Positions 24,140 through 55,466 of a stretch of 64,000 bases of DNA are shown here, in pieces; position 1 is the stretch's first letter, and the number at the start of each line of letters is the position of its first letter. Made by a program: the position numbers and the translations under genes. The notes under the pieces were generated by a model. That model saw only the letters and a list, made by a program, of their open reading frames with translations. It made no database searches and was not told the DNA's origin. This DNA comes from Plecoglossus altivelis (Eukaryota > Chordata > Actinopteri > Osmeriformes > Plecoglossidae), in assembly GCA_036571765.1 (NCBI GenBank), contig BROE01000009.1:8309795-8373794 (forward strand). Reading direction: 5' to 3'.

Positions 24140-25940
24140 ACAGATATTTTTGGCAGACAACACAGATGAATTGTTGTTGGTTCCAGACATTTGGATTGTA
24201 TTTAATAGATATACTGAAAATATATTTTTATAGATGTTTGACAAATTACCATTGAAATATGACTGGGATTGGTTTCTGAGAATGTATCAGTTGCTTTTTG
24301 ATTTATATCAGATAATGGTTTGATTTATGCTGCTACATTGTCCATATTTTACTGAACTGATTTGTGCTTTTGTGTCAAACTGGTAAACTTGAACGTTGTT
24401 TTTCGATTTCATTAGATTATGTATAAACAGACACTTGTGATTAAAATGAATATATTGTTACTGAACATGCATTGGGTTTCTGAAGGGTTCATCTTGATAT
24501 GTTGAATTAAGTCTTTCAATCATTTCGGTATTTTCACTGTTTTAGAGGGTTTTTCAAAGTAAGAAAAAGTGTGTCCACTTGGTGGCGGTCATCCTGCAAG
24601 AAATTGACTATTGAAGGTTGTCAGATTTTTTGTCTGACATTTCCACAAGTGTGAAGTATCCCCACTGTGTTTGTATTTTTATTATACCGAGGGATTTATT
24701 TAAATGTCGCTATTTCTAATTCAATTCATCTGCGACAGTCCTGAAGCAAATGATCCGTTCAATTGCAACTTCATGTTTGCTCTTTGATATGTTATGAAAT
24801 CCAAACATTCCGTTTCGCTTTTCTCAGTTATTATTTAGAAAATCGTAACGCGTAAAAATTCACGTTAATAGATTGCATAATTCGTTTTCATTTTCGTAAC
24901 CGGCAAACCTCTTAATCGAGTTTCTTCCCGACTCGTGCATTAACCTAACTGGGTAGCTTCATTCGCCATACGCAGACGCAGACTGAAAGCATCTGTCTAG
25001 GCAGGTCTCGGCGCAAAGTGTGTAGCCAAGTGGGAGGCCGAGATTCAGGCAGGCAGACGCACAGAGAGTTTGTGCGAACATCAACGATAACAAAACACCT
25101 CAACGCCTTTATGCAATTTATTGAACAAGCCATTAAGATATGCCACGGATTACAGCTTCACAAATGGATTTATTCTTGTTCGGCGCAGCGGACCGACGCG
25201 GACAAAATGACAGTTTTTGAAGTAAACGGGAGAATGTCTGCTTTTTGAATTGAATGAGGGTGCCACAACATTACCAAGAGTGCTCCAAGGCCATGATAGA
25301 AGGAGCCTGCTGTGCATACAGATGTGCCCTCGCTACGATATAACGACTTAGTAGTAGCTATCCAGATAGCTAACATAATTTGAAAGCTATCTAAAGACTA
25401 CATTTTTTGCCTTGTTCAAGAAACTTAATTTTGACAGTTTGCGGCTTTACAGTAGCTGACAGCTTCAGTCTATTAGCTAGCTCGCTAGCTATTAGCTTCG
25501 CTAGCTACACAGCAACTTGTTTATTAGCTAGCTTAGTGGTAGTTGGCTAGCTACCGTAGCTAGCTGGTTGGCTAGCTGGATAACCAACGTTAACTAGCCA
25601 TATTAGCAGACACTTGACTCTTGTTTCGCAGTCTGCGAATCCAAATAGTAACTTTTGTATGAACGGCAACATGCTACGAGCATTTTCAATGTCGCCAGCT
25701 AGTTGGCTAGTGAAAGCCAATTAAGTTAGAGTTACCTACTAACGTCAGAGATCTTAATTTGCTGGTCTCACCAGCCAGCTTTCACACCCGGACTTGTGGT
25801 GTGTGGTTTGTTTTCACTGTTTGTTTAGTATTTTAAGCTACATTTTCACCGTGCTTGGACTGACCCACCCACAAGGACTATCTTGGGCCGATGCTGACAA
25901 TCCAGTCCGGATCACGGCAACGTAGGACGCCGCCGCAGCC
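24140..25940. promoter_or_regulatory. L2HGDH-SOS2 intergenic, including SOS2 promoter/5' UTR
   Basis: No coding exon is seen. The first part is AT-rich and featureless. From 25476 to 25576 there are seven GCTAGC palindromes. The last 100 bp before the SOS2 ATG become GC-rich and end in a good Kozak context (GCCGCCGCAGCC before ATG). The transcription start cannot be placed from sequence. Confidence 0.45.
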
Positions 25941-44925
<18,985 letters not shown>

Positions 44926-47426
44926 GTTAATGCCTCTCTTTTTTTGCAGCACTGGGCGTGTTCCTCAGATGAACTGCTAACTCCGCCCTCCGAAGAGCGC
45001 TGGCAGAGCAGACAAAACAAATGTATCATGATAAAAGCTACTGATCTGAAAGAATGACCGACTGCTCCCCCCTGCTCCATCTCACACACACACTCCAACC
45101 CCACCCACTCACCTTCATCGACCAATCACGCCATGCCGCTCAGGTGATCAGTAGCTCCGCCTTCATTTCAGCCCCCTCTGTGCCAATGAGAAACCCACAC
45201 CGGAGTGCCAGTTACAAACAAGGACCGCCAAGACACTGTTTCTGCCTGTCTGCCAGAGTGTGAGTCCGAGAGTGTACGTGTGTGTCTGTGTGTACTGTAC
45301 ATAAACATAATGTGAGGCACTGTGTTACTTTTCTCTTGTAGAGAGGACATACTGTACTAGCTCTAGTGAACAAGACAGCAGTGGCTGTCTCTCCCACACC
45401 CCTCCCCAATTTTAGACACTGTGCCCCTCCCCCCCTTCTCCCTCCCTCCCTCCCTCACCACCACCCAGCCAGGGAGGAGGAGGCTTGTCTCTCCAGGCTA
45501 AGCCTGCCTCCCCCCCCCCAGGCCTGGCCAGTCTCCCTCTCTCGGTCTCTCCTGCTGTGATTCTATGGGCATTGACACACTGTAGTGCTTCACTCAACTC
45601 TGGAGTCCTGGAGTCTGTCAGGACTCCTCCAGGACCTGCGAACATGCTGGAGCTCTTCTGCGGGAAGAGGTCGAGTTGGACCGAGTTTGCGGCGACGTGT
45701 CTTTCAGCCTAACTGTAAACAAGAGACCAAAGTCTTAGTCAGGTTTATGCAGCAGGGGGGCATAAGGGATCTGTTCATAGGACGAGCAACAGGGGGGGGG
45801 GGGGAGCAAAGGGGAATTTCACTGGCCTGTGAACACTGGGTTTCCGTCCTCGTTCTTCTTCTTCTACTCGTTCTCTACTGTGCACTGTGACCGCAGGGAG
45901 GCGCCGACTCCACAGGAGCCCTGGCTGAGGACAGCCTGGCCACACGCCACACTTCAGACGGTGCCTTCTAACCCACAGCAGTGACCTCACACCTGAAGGA
46001 GCACTAGGTTTACCGGACAGCCTGGCCGCCCGAGGGACCGAACGACTGACCGGTTGACCGACTGGCCGACCGACTGACCCCCCCCCCCCAGGGTGCCTGA
46101 GCAGGGGAGTCCTGTCTCTCCCCACAGCTCCTCCTTAAAAAGCCAAGATGATGTCTTAAAAGCCCTCAAGGGCTGTGTGCTGCTAACCCACACTCCAGAC
46201 ACCTTCATCACGGTACCTTCTTCTGCGGTGTGGCAGCTCAGCACTGGAAGCAGCCGCCGACCCACCAAAGCACGGGGGGCAAAGGGACCCCACTAGTGGA
46301 GCCTCCAAACAAACATCGGGACTCGTGATAGAGGAGCCTTCGTTCCATAGTCTCTCTCTTTCTCTCTCTCTCTCCCCCCCTTCTCTCTCTCGGCCCAAAA
46401 GACGTTTTCATTTTTGAAAAAGACTGAAATAATACATGCATCATGCTCGGATGTGCCTTTTTATTTGGTTTTTGTATTTTACAGAATAGCAAATGGTGTC
46501 TAAAATGCTAAAAAATAAGGTTGCCTATGTAATGCTTCGAACAAAAGCTATACACTACAAAAATGTACAGGTTTGTGGATACTGTGTATATAACATGTAT
46601 ACACTAACAAAATCATTTGTATGACGTGACTTCTTAGTTGTTGTGTTGCACTACAGCTACAGCATAGCCAGCAAACCCACGCTACTGTCGGACAGAACAG
46701 GTCACTGTCACTCAGTCACTTAAGACAATCCCCAGTGTTACACCCTGGGACTATAACCAGAGGAAAGCCATTCTCTCTCTCTGTCTGTCTCCCTCTTCCC
46801 CCAACAACTGTTTTAAAGGAATGAAAATACACAGTCAAGACATGCCAAGCACTTCCATAGACATGTGCTTCACTTTGTACTTACTAAAATGCCTTTTGAT
46901 GAATGGCATTTTCATAGGTTTTCAAAACGCTAATACTTGATGGAATTGTATTACGGTTTGCATTGAGCGTGTACATATATATATATATATGTTACTTGAT
47001 GAGCATAGTGAAGAATTGACCTTTTTTCCCCCCCGGAGAACATACTTTGTGCACTTTAGACTGTGCTGTTGAAGAGCCGCAGTGTTGAAGGCCTTGTCTG
47101 TTGACGGTGTGCACGATGACCATGGTCTTGTACTACTGGTAAACTCAACATCCTACCTGGATCAGAGCAAAAACTAGTTATAGCCTTCACCTCCCACCTC
47201 CTCCCTCAACCCCTCCTATCCCCCCCCACACACACACACACACACAGACAGCTGAAACACCAATGGGATTCAGACTACACCAGTGATGTCACTTCCTCTT
47301 TGCTCACGACAACTCGGTTCTCCACGACGTCAGTATTGATGTGTTGCTTCGTTTGGCGGTTTTCTTCCCCTCCTGTCCAGATTGGATCTCCTCTGTGGCA
47401 CTGTAACAGCTTGATCCTGCGGTCGC

Positions 47427-47432
47427 TTTATT
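47427..47432 (-). promoter_or_regulatory. Polyadenylation signal on the minus strand, probably ARHGEF33-like
   Basis: TTTATT on the + strand reads AATAAA on the minus strand, about 350 bp after the ARHGEF33-like stop. It lies beyond the SOS2 signal, so the 3' ends may overlap. Confidence 0.5.
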
Positions 47433-47485
47433 CCGTGGTATGTGGCCTTTTAACTGTGCTTTGTATTAATGGTCTTGATGAGATT

Positions 47486-47491
47486 AATAAA
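47486..47491 (+). promoter_or_regulatory. Polyadenylation signal AATAAA, probably SOS2
   Basis: A canonical hexamer about 290 bp before the stop codon of the convergent ARHGEF33-like gene. Confidence 0.6.
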
Positions 47492-47779
47492 TCACCCAGT
47501 CTTATTTTGTACTTACTATTTTGTCCCCTCGCCCTGTGTCTTCTTTGACCTGACTGCCTTCCAAGCGGAGCACTGGGAAAGAAAATATCTGCTGGTGTTC
47601 TCGAAGAGTTCTGGATCCTTAAAAAACCTCCAGAGTTCCCCTATGCTGTCCCGTGTCCGGGCCCCCTGTGACGCGGTGGCCAGGTTGGGTACTGTGACGG
47701 GGGGGGGGGAGGGGGTTACTGGGATAGGGCAGGTCTGGGCGGAGGCAGGTGGTGTCTGGCGTCTGCCGCCGTCGTTGTT

Positions 47780-50700
47780 TCAGACGGTGCTGCAGGGCCC
47801 CTCGCTGTCCTCGCTCTCGTCCCACACGCCCGGCCGCCTAGCCAGCCGCCCACGCCCCTGCTGGTCCTGGAAGGGGGTCGCCTCCACCCCCGACCTGAAG
47901 GGACAGAGCCGGTGAGCGTCATCACTCCGTGTTGCCAAGGGTTACAAGCTCACAACAGTTTGGAAGGAGCCTTGTCTTAAAGCAAGTATGAGAGGGGGGG
48001 GATGTTATGGCAGGTAATTACATTCTATTTAAGCTCTGTCTTCACTTCAGAACCCCTCTGGAAGTTGTCTAAGGCTACGAAATCATCGACTGGGCCAGTC
48101 TAGATCTGGGCTTAAGATACCACATTAATGACATCTATATACTAAAGGTTCCTTAATAACTGACATCTTAAGATAACATAGGCCTGATGATGGGCCTGTG
48201 CTAGCAGATGGGATCCACAACACTTTACTGTAGTTATGTGCTCAGCCACATTATCAAGCCACAAAAATACAACCGCATTTCAATGCTTATTGAATTACAT
48301 TTACTGCATAAAGTACCTTAAATGAGGCATGTTTAATGTAACAATGTCTAAATCTACTCCTTAATGTGGGAAGCTTGTAGTGAGATGTGTGGTTTGCAGT
48401 CTGTTAGCAAAGACATTTGAACTCTTATTTCAAAGGTTTATATCCTGCTCTCTCATTCTACAACTGCAGTGGGGTCATTCCATGACTAAACACTAATACG
48501 AGACCCAATGCGAGTGCCGACACCGAAACGCGATGCGATCGCCTTGCTGCACCGTTGTGTTGTGAATCAGTCAGGAAACGTTCTGCGCTAGACACTAATC
48601 AACGGGATCGCTACCCGTTTGCTCTGAAGCGCATCTCCAGCGAGAGGAGAGAGGGTAAGAAGGTCTCACCTGCTGCTCTGAGCCTGGTGGTAGTTGGGAA
48701 ACAGCTGCCTCTCAGAAGGCTGGATGGGGTGAAAACCCTGAGGGGTCTCCTTCACTGGAGCAGCTTCTCCCTGTTTGGGTTACATCATGAATCAGGTAAC
48801 AGGACAACTACACCACAGGTGCGACTCAGTCAGAACACACATCCAGTCAGAAGACACATCCAGTCAGAACACACATCCAGCTGTGCAGTTACAGGTACGG
48901 GGAGGTGAAGTGCTCCCCCTTCGTGTTACTTCAAGCCGCAGCGTACAGAAGAGAAACCTCCGTTCATCATCGGACCAGTGCGTAAACGCACCCACCTGCT
49001 TGTAAGGCTCGTCCCAGATCGGCCGGAAGGCACTGTTGGGTAGAAAAGGAGGAGAGCCCTGTCGGATGCTGACCATCCTCTTTCCGTACGAGGTCCCGAA
49101 GCCAGGGGCCGAGGCCTCCGGGCAGGGCCTCGGGAGGGGGTGAGGGGTCAGCCGGGGGATCTGCCAGCGCAGGCACACGGTGCGCTCTCTGGGGGTGTCC
49201 CTCAACTGCTGCTGGGGGTAGGAGGAGGGTTTAAGGAGAACTGGCACGTGACTGTCCTCTTCTTCCTCCTCCCCCTCCTCTTCCTCCCCGCTGCGGAGTG
49301 TTCCATCGGGGCTACAGGAGGTGACGGACGAGTAGTCGAACACGGAGGTGTCGCCCGCTTCATCTGTCTCGCCGTCCTCCGGACTGCAGCCTGCGTGGGG
49401 CGTGTCCAGGCGGCTGGCTCCATTGGCGGCCTGGCTGGAGGTGCCCTGGCCCGAGTCGCTGGTCATCTCGCCTGTCCAGCCCTGCTCCCCGGGGTGCAGC
49501 AGGCAGCGAGGGGGCCCGGGGCGCAGGGGCCCACAGTCCTGGAGGGTCCTGTCCCTGATGCAGCTCTTCCTCCCCAGGCTGTGAGACCAGCCAGCAGGAC
49601 GGCAGCCATTGGACAGGCCGTTGGAGAGGTTGCCATGGTGTTGGTCCTGTCTATAAGGAGGAAGGACAAAGATAGTTGCACAGCATAATCAACCAAACAT
49701 AAATAAAACTGACACCAATAATACACAACGCTTAAGGACGTCTAAACCAGTCCTGGGACATTTTAATATTCGGAGCAGGGCAGTATCATTTGTTACCGAT
49801 GCAAAACGTTGGGTGTTACTTTATGTGTAATGACGGCCCAAACTCAGCTGATCAACTCCGGGTTCCCAGCAGAGGAGAGCAGAGAGCAACAGTGCTGCTC
49901 ACCTCAGAGGAACGCAGCTGGGCTTCTCGCGAGCAGCTTCCCTGGCAGAGCAGCTCTGGGCACCGGAGCACGTTGGCACTGACTCAGCGCAGACACTGAC
50001 ATGAAGGAGAAGAGGGTCACATCCGTCGGAATTAAAAGGACGTGACGCAAATTGATGAAATCTCTTTTATAGCTTAAAGTCAGAGTTGTCATTTTTGCAT
50101 CACATCCTGATAGCAACAAAGAAATATAAAGGTCTGACAGTAACATTTTATAAATCCAATATCTGCGGGCATTGCAGGAGTGTAATGAAAACGAATTATT
50201 CTGGATTCAATTGATTTTGTTGCACTGAATTTAAGGTTTTGGAGTCATTCTGACTGACTGCCATGATTAAAAAGGCTACTTGTCTGTCTGTCTGTCTGTC
50301 TGTTCACCCACCTACCTACAGGCATTAGTTAGGCACGTGTTTTGTGAGAGTGGTTTTGAGGGGGAAAAGGATAGAACACTTTTGTTTGAATCCTTTCAAA
50401 TTTAAACCAAAATTGTTAGTCTTGCATAACGACCCTGCTTTGAAAAGCTGGAGATGCATACAGCAAACACTATTCATATTTATTTATTTTTATGTAAACA
50501 AAAGGGTTCAGGGGTCAGGGATTTCTGGAAAGTCAATAACTTTGCCTTGTGATCAAAGATCAAACCTGACCATTGCTGGCAAAGAAGAAATGGATGTGTT
50601 GTGGAGGCAGAGATCTAACCTCAGTCTGGCTACTCCACCTTCCCCCCAACGGACGTCCTCCTCCAGAATCACATGACAGCGGGACAGAATGTTCCTCAGC

Positions 50701-53416
50701 ACGCGCTCACTCCCCTGGAGCAGGCTGAAGTCTGGGTGCTCCTTGCCCGTCCACTGCAACAGACTCTGGGGAGAAAGGAGAACGCGTAGGCCACAAGGCA
50801 GGAGTCAGTACAATCCTACTTCCTATCGTATCACTAACTTAACCGTGGAAGCTTAACTGAAGGATAGCTGAATGTCAGGACAATGGCTTGTCAAGTGGCT
50901 CCCTCTAGTGGTCACAAATAGGACCTACCACAACAATGATATAGCAGCAGTTGAGAAAGAGAAGTGACAAACCTACGTTGTTTACCCAAGTCTGATTAAA
51001 ACAACAACACATTAGAACATAATAGGACATGCCTCAAATGAGACAAATACGTCTCACAGAGAGCTTTCGTAAATAGGTTGGGTTCCAGTTCAGTGGTTTA
51101 GCATTTCCTAACAGATTTCAGAGGTCACATGTTCATACCGCCCTTCTGAACACAACTTTGACCGAGCACATTCTTGTAGATGTGACAGACAGACTGACCT
51201 GAATGTGGCTGAGGTAACTGTGTACCCGGGAGACAGGAGCCAGCAGCAGAGCCAGCAGTTTCAGCTCCTCCCTCTCCACCTCGTTGCCCTGAGAAAGCAG
51301 GGAAGGGGGGAAAATTTGCTGGGAAAACGAGTATCCGTTACAAAGAAAAGTCATCATTACGAAACGAAACTGAATACAGGGTAGCAAGGTTGCGTCAAAC
51401 ACCTGCATGGTGTGCATCTTCTTCAAGAACTTAATCCTGTCAAACTCCAAAGAGAGGAAGGCTGCCAGGGTGCTTGTGTATCCATGATATGTGTCTGTAA
51501 AGGACGACTGGGCAGACCAAGACATCAGCAATAAAGGAATGAACGATCACAGCTGGCGTCAGCCAGTTAAAGTACAAAAGACGAGGAACATTTCGAATTA
51601 CGTCGTTATGGCCGATGAGCTGAACGAATATGTCTCCGACGAGACATTTCCAGTGTTGCGCTGAGAGTCTCTCCTCCAGAGTGTTCCTGAAGAGCAGGTG
51701 TCGCTGCAACAGCTGCTCCACCAGCTTCAGAAATGTCTGACTAGACAGAGGAGAAACATAGCAGCCATGAACACAAACAGACATTGAGCCAGTCCCAGCC
51801 CCAGTCCCAGCTTTGGAAGCTCAGACTGAGTTTCTGACGTGAGGTTAGGACAGGTGACTGGTGCTTACTATGGCTCCAGGTTGCTTTGCAGGACAGGGGG
51901 GGTCTTGTATTTGTCGTAGAGCTGGTTTAAGATGGACACGTACTCCCACTCGGAGTGCAGAAGCTGGGTGGTCAGCTGCTGTCGTTCCTCTACACAGGAG
52001 AGAAACGACAGATGTACAGTAGAATGATCCCTTGTAATGGTTTCTGAATACCTTGACGTAGAACGTATTAATACAGATTAACGATAACTTTGGCAAATTA
52101 TATTATATCTATAATAATTTGACTCAGAGAAAATGTGGATCAAGCGGAACATGAACATTGTGTTGGCCGTATGGACCTACCTGGAGTCTCACACAGTCCA
52201 GCTCTGAGGCCCTGTAGATAGCAGTGGAGGAGGACTCGGCCCCTAGGGGACGACACAGGTGGGCTGGAAAAACACTCACAGTGGTTCCTTCCTGCCCCAG
52301 GTCCTGAGTCACTGCCAAGTTACAGAGCAACAGTCATCAGCCAATCAAGCCACACAGGACAGAAGCCTTGCCTTTATACATTAATGTTATTTCTTTGTTG
52401 TTTTTTTCCCCTCATTTAGCAGATGCTTTCATAGCGACATAACTTACTGCATGTAGATGACAGAGGAGAAAATCAAGGATGTGAAGTGTAGTTCTAAGAG
52501 TGGTTCTGTTCGAGTTAAGGAGCAACCTGTATTTTGTTATGTTGGACCTCCAGGCGCAGTCCAACATAACATCTCAGCCACCTGGCATCAGCGCAGCAAT
52601 AACACTGTTTAACATGCAGTCCTTTCATTTCTGTGGATGTTTTTGTTTCTCACGTTTCTTTCTGCTTGGCCACGGGACCTGCCCCTCTGTCAGGGGCCTT
52701 TGCTTCCTGCCGAGGTATCTGTCTGCTGCAACACAGCTGCAAAATCTGGCAACGCATCTCTCCGAGTTCATCCTGCAAGGACACAAATCATTCCGTTGGC
52801 TTTTTAAAAATCGGGTTATTATTATCGATCACTGTCAAATAAATGTATCGTTTGAGGGGGATCAAGATTGAGACGGTTCGTTAAAATCATCAAGAATCTT
52901 GTCTACTGTTCTTATCCATGGTGTCCCCAAACCTAGCCACTACTGTTCCCATCCATGGTGTCCCCAAACCTAGCCACTACTGTTCCTGTCCATGGTGTCC
53001 CCAAACCTAGCCACTACTGTTCCTGTCCATGGTGTCCCCAAACCTAACCACTTAGGAACCCCCGGAGTGGTCAGCCTGCCTCCCTCTCGGAGCCCCTCTC
53101 CGTCTCACCCTCAAGGACTGCACCAGCGCCTCCAAGTGGAGAGCCTTCTTCTCGCAGCTGCGCCGGTTCTCCTCCAGCTCCTCCCGGAGGAAGGTGTCCC
53201 CATGCTGGATTTGGCTGAGCTCGTGCAGAGCGTTGGAGAAGCCCGCCTTCAGCTCTGACACGATCCCCTGGAGCTGGGGGACAGAGGAGAGCACAGGCTC
53301 CGGTGAAGGCCCCTGGGAAGAGCGCTGGAGCTCCGGATAGGAGGTGGGTGGTGGTAATGAGGGCGTGTAGCTACCTTGGAGATTTCAGTGACTAACACAC
53401 CCTCCTGAGGCTTCAT
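47780..53416 (-). CDS. ARHGEF33: ARHGEF33-like Rho guanine nucleotide exchange factor
   Basis: Thirteen minus-strand coding exons with consistent phases give about 648 residues: 53416-53375, 53273-53109, 52772-52679, 52263-52181, 51987-51869, 51740-51602, 51507-51403, 51288-51199, 50765-50620, 49995-49903, 49650-48996, 48770-48670, 47894-47780 (TGA). The N-terminus has SELKAGFSNALHELSQIQHG followed by a coiled coil, the signature start of ARHGEF33. Residues about 128-330 form a divergent DH domain (RQQLTTQLLHSEWEYVSIL; LVGDIFVQLIGHND; KEHPDFSLLQGSERVLRN). The long exon encodes an acidic, Ser/Pro-rich tail ending SEDSEGPCSTV. No PH domain is seen. Family role: activation of Rho-type GTPases (inferred). 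The start codon (53414-53416) is tentative: a 30-nt exon at 53946-53917 could add residues. The exon 3 donor (GTCCCG) is weak. Confidence 0.85.
52406..52460 (-). mobile_element. SINE/LINE tail fragment, antisense
   Basis: Contains CTCATTTAGCAGATGCTTTC, the reverse complement of the tail motif also seen at about 11396-11440 and, in + orientation, at about 23195-23228. No full SINE body was recognised. Confidence 0.5.
52535..52571. repeat. Perfect 13-bp inverted repeat (stem-loop), ARHGEF33-like intron
   Basis: TGTTATGTTGGAC at 52535-52547 and its exact reverse complement at 52559-52571 are separated by 11 bases. Confidence 0.9.
52917..53050. repeat. 37-bp tandem repeat, about 3.6 copies
   Basis: Units contain CCATGGTGTCCCCAAACCTA and GCCACTACTGTTCC. 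It lies about 60 bp from the ARHGEF33-like exon at 53109-53273, on the donor side. Confidence 0.93.
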
Positions 53417-55466
53417 CACCTCTACGGGAAGAACACAAACAGGGTCAGTGTACAAACATGCTGGGAGGGATGTACACACTCACAGGGTTTGTATTTGTTA
53501 CACGACTGTCGTCACACTATTGCATCCTTAGCTTGAAGTTCAGCAGAGAGAGTTTGGAGTTTGTACTTAGAGAGGAATCTTCCTCAGGGAATACTTCCTG
53601 TTCTCTGAAATTGGACCAGATTGAATATCAGGGACACAATAGTGGCAAAGAAAGAAGTGAACCTCCTTTTTCTTTGTACTGAAGTGAATATTTAACCTCT
53701 TCCTGACTATAAGATTCCTACCCTACACGTCTCGGATTGGACAAAGGTCAACGTATAACATAACGATATACATGCCGAATGGTTTTGATTCTGTATTTGA
53801 ATTGTACAATTTTACCGTAGCGTTTTAAAGCAAACTAAAGTAATCGTCGATAACTATGGTAATAAAAAATCACAGTTGGGATATCTAACCATGCATCTTG
53901 CATCTGTTAACAATACCTGAATACGGGTTGCCCTGCCAGCTCTCCCCTGGTGAGGGAAGTAGCAAGCCAGCCAAAGAGATCAGCTCTGCAGGAGAAACGG
54001 CTGAAGTAGCCAAACTCCGTCCTTATAAGTCTAAAAAGCGACAGAAGGGGACACACACTACTATTTTATGAAAAAAATAATATGAAAAAGAGAAAAAAAG
54101 GTTGCCGCAAAGTAGACTTTTTATAGCATTAATATCTAGCCAGAAATACAATAGATTCCGTTTTAATCCAAAAAGTATTGCCACAAAACATGTATAAGAC
54201 ACTATAGATGACAACATTTCTTAAGTAGTATACTAGAAATTGTATCTATTGATACCAATACCATAGTCTGAGACTGGAATGTTATAAACCGAGAACATGC
54301 GACAAAATATAAAATACAGCATTTGGAATGTCAAAGGCAAGTTACCTTAACAGTGATCTATGTTACAAAAACATCCGTCGTTGTCCTAGTCATCAAAATC
54401 CATCACGCGTGAATCATGGTCGATACATTCCAAAGTCAAGCACTACAATTCCCCGCAAAACTATGATTTCAGTCATTTGTGGTGCTCCGGGATCGGATAG
54501 CACGCTTGGTAGTGGTGCATTTGGGCGAGGGCAGCAGATACTCGATACAGCGCGCAGTCTCCAGGGCACGTCAGTGCAAGGTGAGCAATCTGCAAGGTAG
54601 CTTGGACAGAGTAATCAGTCGTGCTCACGAAGTAAAGGCCGAGCATTCTATTTTTTAATTAAATATTTATACATGGTATCATAAAGAAAACGTATTTGGT
54701 TATAGAGCCACATTATTGATGTTATTTTTAAAATACTGTTTTACTTTGATTTTTCAAATTATGCAGATGCTTTTAAAGCTACACTTTGTGCCTGCTGTCG
54801 TATGGTGTTGTACGTTTTAAGATGATTAAACATGTTCCATCCAGCAATATTGATGACAGCTGTGACTTATTGCTTCATCCTCTGTTGTTTTAGAGATTAT
54901 AGGTGGATTTAACAACTCTGGTGAAATGAAAACCTCCACTCCGCCCAGTAGGTGGAGTGTTCTGTCGTTGATTTCGAGGATACCCCAAGTAGGCGTAGTC
55001 TAAGTAAAGAGAGGCGCTCATTGGCTTACGAGCTCTTATGTGTTTTTAAATCGCCGCTGTTGTTGCAGCCGGTTAAGTGCAGCTGGGTTGACAGCTGTCA
55101 AAATAGCAAACAGTGTACAGGGTACGTGTATGAAGTTGACAACGGAACAGGTAGCTAGTCTAATTGTATGCAATCGTTTTTTTTCTATCTTTCTAAGCGC
55201 TTCCGTTTTAGTTCCGAGTTCCACAATTTCAGCTTTTTGGGTAATAATTCAAAGGCTACCTTTGTTGTTAACTACTAGCTTGCAATTTCGAAACAGATCT
55301 GCTTTAAAAGTAGCTAGCTAACTAGTTTAGCTCCATCGGTGTAGTCGTGCCCTAAGGCTCTGATCTACAGTATTGCACCTAACGTGGCCAGACTGGCTAC
55401 ATACATAAGTTGTCCTGCTACGCCTGCTAGTTAGCTCTTGCTAGGATCACTTGTGTACGCTGATTA
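53417..55466. other. 5' flank of ARHGEF33-like
   Basis: A possible small minus-strand exon at 53946-53917 (acceptor CACCAG, donor GTATTG) is in frame with the next exon but has no ATG. The rest is AT-rich with no recognised exon. The promoter of ARHGEF33-like, and possibly a non-coding first exon of CDKN3, should lie within it. GCTAGC motifs recur near 55310. Confidence 0.4.

Larger units (their letters stand above)
44926..47500 (+). other. SOS2: SOS2 3' UTR
   Basis: About 2.5 kb after the TAA with no coding exon recognised, ending near the AATAAA at 47486-47491. It includes poly-C/poly-G runs, an AT microsatellite near 46975-46990 and a CA tract near 47225-47245. Length is inferred from the first convincing signal before the minus-strand neighbour. 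Confidence 0.6.

Noticed and set aside
48864..48995. Extension of the long ARHGEF33-like exon to an in-frame stop
   Set aside because: A donor (CAG|GTGGGT) at 48995 leads in phase to two further exons and a family-like end, which is the better model. An isoform that reads through remains possible.
52280..52311. Extra 32-nt exon of ARHGEF33-like
   Set aside because: It has good acceptor and donor words, but its only stop-free phase that fits the next exon does not fit the previous one. Skipping it gives a consistent frame.
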